Of a stretch of DNA of 64,000 nt, positions 34,901 through 43,621 are shown in pieces (within the stretch, counting starts at the first letter, position 1; the number at the start of each line of letters is the position of its first letter). Where the stretch lies: positions 1,674,001 through 1,738,000 of the forward strand of contig JALUTQ010000046.1 in NCBI GenBank assembly GCA_032718865.1. The letters are read 5' to 3'. The translations under genes and the position numbers were made by a program. The notes below the pieces were generated by a model that saw only the letters and a program-made list of their open reading frames with translations, ran no database searches and was not told the origin of the DNA. This DNA is from Tilletia caries. Lineage: Eukaryota > Basidiomycota > Exobasidiomycetes > Tilletiales > Tilletiaceae.

Positions 34901-36330
34901 CCGGAGGAGGTGTTCATCCATCGCGCCGCAATGGGCAACTCGACCGGATGCTCAGGAACGGTCTCCGTCAATTTACTCGGCGCGAAGTTCTCCGCCCCGT
35001 TATTCCCCATCCCCATCGCCATCCCTGCCCCCGCCCCATTCGCCGATGACGAGGCAGACTGCTGCTGCGGCATGCCCGGCGGCGGCGAATTCGGGGGCAA
35101 CGGCAACTCCTTCGTCGAGAACCGATAAGGATGCAAGAGCGCCTCGAGATAGAACAACTGCGTGCGTTGCAACTCATGCACATACCTCTCCTCACTCGCC
35201 ACGATCTCCCACAGCACCTCCTGCCGTGTCCGTTCCCGCGGCCCTAAATTCATCACCAGGTCGTCCTCGGTCATCTCGCTCCAGCTGGGCCCACCGACAC
35301 CGCGGGCGCCGGTGCTTTGGTAGGAGAGCGAGCCTTCTCGGCCTCCTCCTCCTGGGGCGCCTACGCCGCCTGCTTCGAGCAGGGAGCGCGAGGGGAGGGA
35401 GATCCGTTTGGAGTAGAGCGAGGCGGAACCTCCGCTTGCGGTAGACAGCTGTGGACTGCCCGAGCGGAAGGCGGCGCGCGCTAAGCTGGCCGCAGTCGGT
35501 TTTGCGAAGGAGCGCAGGAGGTCGGTGTCGCTCCCCGCGCCGCCGCCGCCGTTTTCGACCATCCCGCCTGCAACTCCACCTCCAACTCCACCTCCGCTGC
35601 CGTTCGATCGGTCATGTCCCCCAGAGGAGGAGGAGGAAGAAGTCGTCGGGAAGGAGAACGAGCTGGTATGGTTATTAGGCGGTGGTGTGGCGAGGTTCGT
35701 GGGTGAGCCAGCAGCAGAAGCCGAGGCCGAGGCGGAGGCGGCGGAAGAAGAGGAAGCGTGGTTGTCGAGGATCGGCGATCGGACGGCTTTCTTGGGGGAC
35801 GGTGCGAAGGCGACCGTCTTGGTGGGGTGGTGCGGGGTGGTTGATGCGGATGAGCTGTTCGCGGCTGAGGAACCTCCGCTGGCGTCTCTTGCTTCTTTTG
35901 TCCTTCTCCCGCCTGGGCCTCCCCCTGCGCCTGTAGAGGAACCATTGGTATTGGTGTTGCCGTTGAGGATGACACTGGGCAAATTCGGAGTCGAGGACTT
36001 AGCAGAAGGCAGGGACGGCTGCTGCTGCTGCGCGGGCGCGGGCGGTGGAAGCCCAGCATTGGTGATAGTCTGCAAAGCAGGCAGGATACTCGATGATGGA
36101 GTGAGGACCCCCCCTCCTCCCACTGATGGCGAAGCAGGAGGCGAGCTGAAGGATTCAAAGCGGGCGGCGATGGAGCGTACGTTGCCGTTGCCATTCGGGC
36201 TGGAGGAGGCCTTGGGGTTGGCGCCGCTGTTGTCGTCAGTCGGGGGCAGACCTGAGTGTGAGGAGGAGGAGGAGGAGGAAGCTGCGACTGCTGTTGGGCC
36301 GGTGGAGAACCGGGAGAAGAACTTCTTCAT
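31941..36330 (-). CDS. Dbl-homology RhoGEF-like protein with an interrupted DH domain
   Basis: Probably activates a Rho-family GTPase. Exons 36330-34072, 33971-32691 and 32585-31941; 1,394 residues. Residues 1-360 are Ser/Asn/Gly-rich. DH conserved region 1 is RQEVLWEIVASEERYVHEL (about 365-385). An insert of about 240 residues rich in Ser, Gly, Pro and Ala follows. The DH domain then resumes with VRIVLETISEGLLHEHALLSD (about 655) and continues across the first intron to ISKPFQRLLKYPLLFQNLLF (about 768-787), the DH hallmark. A possible PH-like segment (RDLWVIRFSDVELRCQ ... KTRNLYKFIAVQSW) lies around 960-1070, also split by Gly/Ser inserts. The C-terminal 215 residues are Asn/Gly/Ser-rich. 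The specific family (Cdc24, Rom or other) is not clear. Confidence 0.78.
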
Positions 36331-37217
36331 GGCTGGGTGGGGGGGAGGGAGAGTCGTGGAAGAGAGAAAGAGAAAGGGGGAAGAGAGAGAGAGAGAGTGT
36401 GTGTGTGTATAGATGACGAGAGTCGAGAGATATCAGAGAGAGAGAGCGAGAGGGTGTCGATGTCGATGCACACACGCAGACACAGAGACGGGCGCGCGCC
36501 CAGGGGGGGAATATGAATGTATGTATGAGCGTCTGCTTAGGAGTGAGTGAAGGCCAGTCAGAGTCAGCGAGTCAGTGAGTCAGTGATGGTGTCCGCTGGG
36601 TTCGTGGTGTTGGCTTTGGCCTTCTCTAGCTCTCTCGAACCATTCAATTCGCTTCCGTCCCCAGCAGTCCCCACCGACCCTGTACAAGGAACACCTTCTC
36701 ACACACAGCAATGAATCCAAAGCCAAGTACAAGTTACAGACAGCAGGGAAACAGGGCATCTCGTTGCATTTTCATCCCCATCGCCCAACGCCCAACGGCA
36801 TCCTTCACTTCTCAGAACGCGAGAAGGGAAAAAGAGAGAAAGCGCCAGTAGTCGACCCCTTCCGATAGCAAACCCAAATAACGGCGACCAGCGTTTGTCG
36901 CATATCTCGGGGGATGGCATCCGTCCAGAGTCTTCGAGCGGGCATGGCTGGCCGATGGGTGGCGACGGTGGGGACCAGTGGTTTTGATACAGGGGGTGGG
37001 AAGATTCATTGATACGAGGGAACCTGCCGCTGGGGATGAGGCCCTTTTGCTGGAATCGTGCAGGGGAACTTTTTTTTTAAAAAAGCGGAGAGGAGGAACC
37101 GGGGAAATCGGAAGAAACCCGGGCCTTGAAGGAAGGAATGCTTGTCTGGCTATATCGGATCGTCGACCGCGAATCCGTGGATACGTGCTTGCAGCCCGAG
37201 GTATTTTTTTTTTTTTT
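36331..37217. promoter_or_regulatory. Upstream region of the RhoGEF gene
   Basis: This 887-bp spacer lies between the RhoGEF start and the HP1 stop. It carries (GA)n and (GT)n runs at 36360-36410 that likely lie in the RhoGEF 5' leader. No gene is seen. Confidence 0.5.
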
Positions 37218-38063
37218 TCACTCATCCTCCACCGTCGCCGCCTTCGGCACAGCGCCCCCACCCGCTCCCGCACCCAACCCACTCGCCCCCGAATCCCTAA
37301 AGCGCAAATGCCGCTCATAGAACCGAATCAGCGCCTGCGGGCACCTCGTCCGACAGACCTCACTCTGATAAGCCAGCTGCTCCCCGGTACTAAACGTCAA
37401 AAAGACGACGAGCTCCCCCGTCTCGTTCCGCTCGACGGTCTCCACGCGCTCGATGAGAGGGTCCCAGTCACCTATGGACGCCAGTCGACGCTTGGCCTGT
37501 TCTTCCTTCTTCTGTTTGCGAGCGAGCGGCGTTTGCGAGTCCTGAAGCGGGTCGTCCTCCGCGTCGGAGTGTTGTCCGCGAGAGACGTCCCGACTCGAAC
37601 TTCCCTGCCGAGCCCGCTTCGCCCCTGCCCCCGCTCCCTGGGAGGACGACCCACCGGCGCCCAAATCGCGCTCGGTAGAAGCACTGGGTCGGGACCTCTT
37701 CTTGGAGGCAGCGGCTTTGGACTTCTTAGCTGCGATCGCAGCCTCGACGGCTTCGCGCTTCGAGGCGTTGTGTGCCCAGAACTCTTCGAGCATCTCGGAT
37801 GCGTTCTCGGCGTCTTCTTCGCGGACCCAGGAGTTGTCGTCGGAGCCGTAGCCTTTCCAGGAGACGAGGTAGGCCCATTTGCCCTGTTTGGAAAGGGAGG
37901 GGGGGGTCAGTTTTTGTGAGTGGATGTGACAGATGGATGGGTGGATGGGATGGATGGATGGGTGGATGCTCACCTGTTCGAATCGCTCATAGTCACAGTC
38001 GAGGACCTGCTCGATCTCGTACTCCTCGTCGGAGCCGGCGTCGTTGTTCTCCTGGTCGGACAT
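37218..38063 (-). CDS. HP1-type heterochromatin protein (chromodomain plus chromoshadow domain)
   Basis: Reads histone H3 lysine-9 methylation and dimerises to compact chromatin. Exons 38063-37974 and 37883-37218; 251 residues. The chromodomain is residues 15-68: EYEIEQVLDCDYERFEQ, GKWAYLVSWKGYGSDDNSW; the aromatic-cage residues Tyr (EYEIE), Trp and Tyr (SWKGY) are present. A basic, Ser/Gly-rich hinge follows. The C-terminal chromoshadow domain runs from WDPLIERVETVE through GELVVFLTFSTGEQLAYQ to QALIRFYERHLRF. The 90-nt intron interrupts the chromodomain between FEQ and GKW; it has no stop and would be in frame if retained. The stop codon is followed at once by a genomic A14 run on the coding strand. 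Relevant locally because a transposon island lies 14 kb away. Confidence 0.92.
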   Translation of the reverse strand: MSDQENNDAGSDEEYEIEQVLDCDYERFEQVSIHPSIHPIHPSICHIHSQKLTPPSLSKQGKWAYLVSWKGYGSDDNSWVREEDAENASEMLEEFWAHNASKREAVEAAIAAKKSKAAASKKRSRPSASTERDLGAGGSSSQGAGAGAKRARQGSSSRDVSRGQHSDAEDDPLQDSQTPLARKQKKEEQAKRRLASIGDWDPLIERVETVERNETGELVVFLTFSTGEQLAYQSEVCRTRCPQALIRFYERHLRFRDSGASGLGAGAGGGAVPKAATVEDE

Positions 38064-38456
38064 AGCTTGCTCGTTCGGTGGGGGTACGGTGTTTATACTG
38101 GTGGGAGAGGAGGACAGGTGAGCTGGATTCGTGCGCAGGGAAGGAATCAAGCCGCCTCCCTAACAGATGGGAAGCTCACCTATCGAGGAGTACTAAGGGA
38201 GATGGTTGTCGTTTATCGCGATCGACCTCGGCGAGGATGGTGGATGTTCCTCGAGTGTGCACCTCGAGCGTCCTGGGGTCCTCTGGGTCCTCCGTCCGGG
38301 TCTCCCACCGAGGCTCCGCCCAAAAACAACGCCTTGTAACTTAATTACGATTTTCACCACCTCATTTACAATTTACAAAACGCGTCGCGTCTTTCCTGCA
38401 CACACACACGCGACTCAAACGCGCGTATTTTTCCCAGGTTTTTATATTTCCAAGTC
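38064..38456. promoter_or_regulatory. Short spacer between PIG-U stop and HP1 start
   Basis: 393 bp between two minus-strand genes. It must hold the HP1 promoter and the PIG-U 3' end. Nothing else is recognised. Confidence 0.5.
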
Positions 38457-40107
38457 TTACATCTGAACGACCACTCGTCTAGCCAGGACCTTCTCGTCCC
38501 CCTCCCCCTCCCCCTCCCCCTCCCCTCCCGGCCCAGCACCCGGATCGACCCTCGCAGCCAAAGCGACCCTCTCCCTCCGCTCGCCCTCCCACCGGGCCCT
38601 GCCCCAGGCCCAACATGCATCCAACACAGCCGCCTGCCCGCCCAACCCCCAGACGAGCGTGATGGCATAGAAGAAGTTTGCGTTTCCTGAGCCTGAGCGT
38701 GAGCCGGGCCCGAGCCAGAGGGTGTGGAAGATGGGGAGAAGGAGGGTTGCGTAGGTGAGGAGGAGGGTCGTCACCAGTGGATGGCGGAGGTCTGCGTGCA
38801 GAATAATCTATCAGTATGATGGCTCAATGCGCAGACGAGGGAAGAAACGCACAAGGAAAGATCTCAGGATGCAACGAGAGCAGTCCCCAGAACAGACCCG
38901 CATCCGCCACCGTGGGATACGACTGGAACACAGCAAAAATCCCCGCGAGGGCAGTGAGTGCGAAGAGCGGGTCGGCCCTGAACTTGATGGTGAAGGGTGC
39001 GACGTAGGAGAGGACGTGCACGTTGAGAGTGAGGAGGAAGAAGTCGCGGAAGTGGTCGAACATCTCGGTGATGAAGTAGGACCAGAGACCGATGTTGGGG
39101 GTGAGGTCGGTCAGGAGGATGCTAATCCAATCCCACACGGAGAAAAGTCGGGGTCAGGTGTATAAGATCAAAGGAGGGAATTTTGGGGGGGGGGGGACGG
39201 AGGAGAGGACCACTCACATTGAACCCCAGCTGTGATAGATCCAGTCCCAGCTTCGCCCCTGCAAGGTCCAAGCCAACCAGATCCCACCGCCAAAGCCAAC
39301 GGCCACGCCAGCCAACGCGCTTACCAAAGCCCAATGCGCCGACCGCTGTCCGTTCGTAAGGAGGCCAGTCTGTCGCCGCACAAGAAGCAAGAGAGGCGGG
39401 AGGTACAGGAGCGGATACAGGGCGGTATGCGCTGCGAGGGAGAGGACGAAGGTGGAGAGGAAGGCATGTCCTTCCATGGCTTGCTGGACTGCGAGCAGGG
39501 TGAGGGATGAGCTGAGTGGTTTTGTGGTGCGGGAGAGGCAGGAGGCGAGGTTGAAGGGGTTGAAGAGGTATCTGCACGTAGGCGAGAACTGAATCAGGAT
39601 GAAGTCCGATGCGCTGGGGAGAGAGAGAGAGAGAGAAGATGGGAGTACTCACAATGCAGCCACCTTCAACGCTCGTTGTTCGCTTCGTGTCTGATGGCCT
39701 TCTGCACCTGCCCCAAGCTTGTCGACTGAAGCGGTGGTGCGGGACTTGAGAAGCGCACTCCTGTACAAGGCCCATGCGCCAAGGACATCAAGGACACTCC
39801 AAAGGACTGCACTGGCGACCTCGGAGCTGGGGGCACGCAGGACCTGTCCCAGGGTCGCAACAACAAGCGGGGAATGATGACCGGCGGGGACGGTGGCGCG
39901 GTGGAAGGCGGCGAGTGCGCGAAGATGTACTTGTTCGCGGAGGGTGGTGAGGGAGTGTATTGGGGTTGAGGTTTGTGGGTGTGCTGTGAGGGATTGTTGG
40001 AGGTGTGGGTGGTGTGTGAAGAGGTAGATGCGGAGTGCTGCTGCTGCTGTGAGGAGGGCGAGCAGGCGGAGGTGGGCCTGGGGAGCTGTCGCTGTTGTTG
40101 TTGCCAT
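38457..40107 (-). CDS. PIGU: GPI transamidase subunit PIG-U/Gab1
   Basis: A multi-pass ER-membrane subunit of the complex that attaches GPI anchors. Exons 40107-39653, 39571-39218, 39121-38853 and 38791-38457; 470 residues, with all phases agreeing. Family motifs: AALYLFNPFNLASCLSRTT, the stretch IILLTDLTPNIGLWSYFITE then MFDHFRDFFLL, FRADPLFALTALAGIFAVFQ, then SYPTVADAGLFWGLL, FPYLRHPLV and GSGNANFFYAITLVWGLGG. Many hydrophobic segments are visible. The start is the Met of MATTTATAP, with a strong GCCATGG context; an in-frame ATG five codons upstream (40122) is possible. It is head-to-head with the helicase gene. Confidence 0.9.
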
Positions 40108-40382
40108 GGCTGCTGTGTACATATCGTATGCTGTGTGTAGCTGGTAGCTGGTACGTAGCTGGTAGCTGGCCGATGTCGCTGGCTGCTTCCAAGATCGAAG
40201 AGGGAAGGTGTTGGTGTCACGTGCGTTTGACGCGTGAAATGGATACTCATTGATTACGAGAGGTGGAATAAGCCATGGAAATGAAAAATTTCCAGCTTCT
40301 CCTTCCTTCCTTCCAACTTTGGCTGAGCGCTGAGCAAGACGATCACTTCCTCGCACTCGCACTCGCACTCCCAGAACCGACG
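40108..40382. promoter_or_regulatory. Compact bidirectional promoter, PIG-U / DEAD-box helicase
   Basis: Only 275 bp separate the two start codons. The spacer contains repeated TAGCTGG units (about 40137-40170), a CACGTG at 40218-40223 and a triplicated CTCGCA near 40352-40369. Confidence 0.6.
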
Positions 40383-43232
40383 ATGCTGCGACGATCGCTA
40401 TTCGGACTGAGTGCGCCACTCGCAAGAACAGCTGCAGCAGCTGCGACGCGGACGCTACCAGCAGCGGCCATCAGCACTCGCCCCTCGGCCCTCTCCCTGA
40501 CCCTGACCCTCCTCCGGCCAGCACGCGCCGCTCTCTGCCACAGACATCTACAGACATCAGCAGCGCAGGTCGAGCAACAGGAGCACCACGATCACATCCA
40601 CCTCATCCCACAACACGACCCCGCCTCCTTCCACTCCCTACACACCAAGATCTCAAAACACACCCTCACCGCGCTCGTCGAACACCCCTTCCAGTTCAAC
40701 AAGATGTCAGACGTGCAGCAGCGCGTACTCAACCTCCTCCCCGACCTCATCACACCAGCATCAAACGGCTTCCAGGACCTCCTCGTAAAAGCAAAGACGG
40801 GAACAGGCAAGACCGTCGCCTTCCTCGTGCCCGCCATCGAGGCTCGCTTCAACGCAATCCAGAACATCAGAGATGGCTCCTTCCCCCTCTTCAAACCATG
40901 GGAACAGATCCTCAGACGGAACCGCCCCGAGCTCTTCCCGAACGCACACGAAGCACCAGCAGACGACCCCACAGCACACCAAACACCACTCGACTACACC
41001 ACCCTCTCCCAAGCCGAGCGCAACACACTCAGCACACAGTTCAGCCGAAACACAGCAGGCATCCTCATCCTCTCCCCCACCCGCGAACTCGCAACACAAA
41101 TCGCAACCGAAGCACGCAAACTCATCACACACCACCAACGCGCAATCGCAGACGAGTCCACCCCCGCCCCGGCCATGCGCGGTCGAGCAAAACCACCGCA
41201 TCAGCAGCGAACAGAGTGCGTACAGATGCTCGTCGGGGGCATGTCCCGCAACCACCAGATCCAAGACTGGTCCCGCGGTCGACCGGACGTCGTAGTCGGC
41301 ACACCCGGACGCGTCCTCGACCTGCTCAGCGACAACGACACCATCAGCTCCGCCATGAGCGCATGTCAGACTCTCATCCTCGACGAAGCTGACACGCTCC
41401 TCGAGATGGGCTTCCGGGATGAGATTCAGAAGATCATTGATTACTTGCCCAATACCAAGGTCGTCACTAGGAATAGTAGTAATAAGCGGGATCGCCGAGC
41501 GCCTCTCCAGACCGAGGAAGGCGATACACCCATCGTCAGCCGTCAAAGCGCCGAACTCACCCGCCAGACCTTCCTCTTCAGCGCAACGGCCTCCCCCAAG
41601 ATCCGCGAAGTCGCCCGCTGGGCCCTAGCCGAAAAACACACATTCATCGACTGCGTACCCCAAGGCGAAGACAACACCCACTCCCACATCCCACAAGCAG
41701 CCTACATCGCACCCACACCCACCGAACAACTCGAACTTGTCGTCCGCCTGATTCAGCACGATCAGCTCGTGCATCCGCAGACGAGTAAGGTGATCGTGTT
41801 TGCCCCGACGACGTTGCTCACGCAGATGATCTCGGGCGTGTTGAGGAAGGTCGCTCTTGGCGGTGGCTTTCCCGCGAATACGTATGATAAGTATGGAGGG
41901 GCTACCTCGACTGGTCGCGCGGGTGGCGGGGGTATCGGAGGATCCGTATACGAGCTCCACTCCAAACTCGACCAGTCGGTCCGGTTCAACACCTCCGCCT
42001 CGTTCCGGAAGGACGGCTCCGGTGGTGCGGTCCTCGTCACCTCCGACGTCTCGGCCCGGGGGGTCGACTACCCGGGCACGACGCGGGTGATCCAGTTCGG
42101 CGTGCCCCAAACTCGCGAGAGCTACATCCATCGGATTGGCCGAACGGGCCGGGCGCAGCATCGCGGCGGCCGGGCCGACCTCGTCCTCCAACCCTTCGAG
42201 GCCGGCTACGTCTCTGGGGCGCTGCGCAACCTTCCCATCCGCGTCGCGGAGCCGTCGGAGATTTATGACGAACTGGACAGCTTGGGCGCGAAGTTTGATG
42301 CCGAGGGTCCTGCGGGCTTGGGCCTGGATGCTGAGAAGACGAAGAGTTTGAATCGGGAGGCGATTGAGGCGCGGAATGCGAAGCGGAATGCGAGGGGGAA
42401 CATGCGGTATGGTGCTCGGGCTGAGCCTCCTTCGCTCCCTGCGCCCATCAAGGGCCCGCTCCTCCCGCTCGTGTCGACGTCGTCGGACACACCCCTGGAG
42501 CTCAACCTGCCAGACGCCGAAGAGCTCCGAGCGACGTTCATGTCCCTGCTCGGGTTCTACACCGCCATTGAGGCCGGTGATCTGCGCTGTGAGAAGAGCG
42601 CGGTCATGCATGGGTTGAAAGGCTGGGTTGTCGGGCTCACGGGGGACGAGCAGGCGGGGTATGTGTCGCAGAGTATGGTGTTGAGGTTGGGCTTTAGGGA
42701 GAGTGGTGGTGGTGGTGGTGGTGGTGGGGGTGGATATGGAGGTGGGGGACGAGGTGGATATGGACGGGGCGAATATGGAGGAGGTGGACGGGGCGGATAT
42801 GGAGGTGGAGGACGCGGTGGATACGGCGGTGGAGGAGGAGGCCGCGGCGGTGGGGGGTCATACGCCGATCGAAGCTGGCGCTTCGATAACGGCGACGCCT
42901 CGTCATCCCCCAGCTTTGGCAACGACCGTCCCCCGCGAAGGAGCTTTGGCGAATCCTCCCCCTCCTCCGGGTTTGGAGGGGACCGTCCCCGGAGAAGCTT
43001 TGGTGACTCTTCCTCCGGCGGCTTCGGCGGCGACCGTCCCCGGAGAAGCTTCGGAGACTCCTCCCCTTCCTTCGGGGACCGTCCTCGGAGAAGCTTTGGC
43101 GAGTCGGACTCCTCCTTCGGCGGCAGTGGCGGGCGAGGCGGTAGTGGTGGTGGAAGCAGCTTTGGTGGGCGGGAGAAGCCTGCGTGGGAGCAGCGCGGGA
43201 ATTTCAAGGCTCGGGCGATGCGTGAGGGGTGA
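40383..43232 (+). CDS. Mss116-like mitochondrial DEAD-box RNA helicase with an RGG-like tail
   Basis: An RNA-dependent ATPase and RNA chaperone, probably mitochondrial. Single exon, 949 residues. The N-terminus MLRRSLFGLSAPLARTAA is Arg/Ala-rich without acids, a typical presequence. Helicase motifs: I AKTGTGKT (about 137), Ia PTRELATQI, GG, TPGR, II DEAD (about 333), III SAT (about 399), V TSDVSARGVDYPG and VI HRIGRTGR (about 583). The HPFQF...MSDVQQRVL lead-in is of the Mss116/Dbp type. The C-terminal 180 residues are Gly/Arg/Tyr-rich, followed by four copies of a DRPRRSFGDSS-type repeat (coded at about 42925-43110). An in-frame ATG at 40275 would hide the presequence, so 40383 is preferred. 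Confidence 0.9.
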   Translation: MLRRSLFGLSAPLARTAAAAATRTLPAAAISTRPSALSLTLTLLRPARAALCHRHLQTSAAQVEQQEHHDHIHLIPQHDPASFHSLHTKISKHTLTALVEHPFQFNKMSDVQQRVLNLLPDLITPASNGFQDLLVKAKTGTGKTVAFLVPAIEARFNAIQNIRDGSFPLFKPWEQILRRNRPELFPNAHEAPADDPTAHQTPLDYTTLSQAERNTLSTQFSRNTAGILILSPTRELATQIATEARKLITHHQRAIADESTPAPAMRGRAKPPHQQRTECVQMLVGGMSRNHQIQDWSRGRPDVVVGTPGRVLDLLSDNDTISSAMSACQTLILDEADTLLEMGFRDEIQKIIDYLPNTKVVTRNSSNKRDRRAPLQTEEGDTPIVSRQSAELTRQTFLFSATASPKIREVARWALAEKHTFIDCVPQGEDNTHSHIPQAAYIAPTPTEQLELVVRLIQHDQLVHPQTSKVIVFAPTTLLTQMISGVLRKVALGGGFPANTYDKYGGATSTGRAGGGGIGGSVYELHSKLDQSVRFNTSASFRKDGSGGAVLVTSDVSARGVDYPGTTRVIQFGVPQTRESYIHRIGRTGRAQHRGGRADLVLQPFEAGYVSGALRNLPIRVAEPSEIYDELDSLGAKFDAEGPAGLGLDAEKTKSLNREAIEARNAKRNARGNMRYGARAEPPSLPAPIKGPLLPLVSTSSDTPLELNLPDAEELRATFMSLLGFYTAIEAGDLRCEKSAVMHGLKGWVVGLTGDEQAGYVSQSMVLRLGFRESGGGGGGGGGGYGGGGRGGYGRGEYGGGGRGGYGGGGRGGYGGGGGGRGGGGSYADRSWRFDNGDASSSPSFGNDRPPRRSFGESSPSSGFGGDRPRRSFGDSSSGGFGGDRPRRSFGDSSPSFGDRPRRSFGESDSSFGGSGGRGGSGGGSSFGGREKPAWEQRGNFKARAMREG

Positions 43233-43621
43233 ATGGAATTCCAACCCAGCCACACGATGGACCAACATAGAGTCGATCCTCCATCCGCCTCGCTTTCCTC
43301 TTCAAAACTGGCATCCTTACCTTTTTTGGGGTTCTTTGCTTTCCTTCCCTCTCTCGATCCTTCCCAAGTTTTGCACAGTCCCTCTTCGATCTCAGTCCTT
43401 TCTCCTTCGCTCTCGTCTCTCTACTCTCCCCCCCTTCTTGGACGTAATCATGCTCAGAGACTCAGAATAAAAAAGCACCACCTTTCATCATCCAGATAAA
43501 CATATGCACCTTGATTCCCGTTCGGTGTGAGAGGAAGGAAGAAGGCCGATAGTCGAGCCAGGAGTGAGGAGCAGGAGCATATGCACCGCACAGATCGAGC
43601 ATCGAGGTGGTGGCGTGGACT
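43233..43621. other. Convergent spacer, helicase / beta-galactosidase
   Basis: 389 bp, pyrimidine-rich, between two stop codons. No gene is seen. Confidence 0.6.

Noticed and set aside
42703..43110. Tandem glycine-coding GGT/GGA repeats considered as a CRISPR-like or satellite array
   Set aside because: They are in frame with the helicase and code its Gly/Arg-rich tail and DRPRRSFG repeats.
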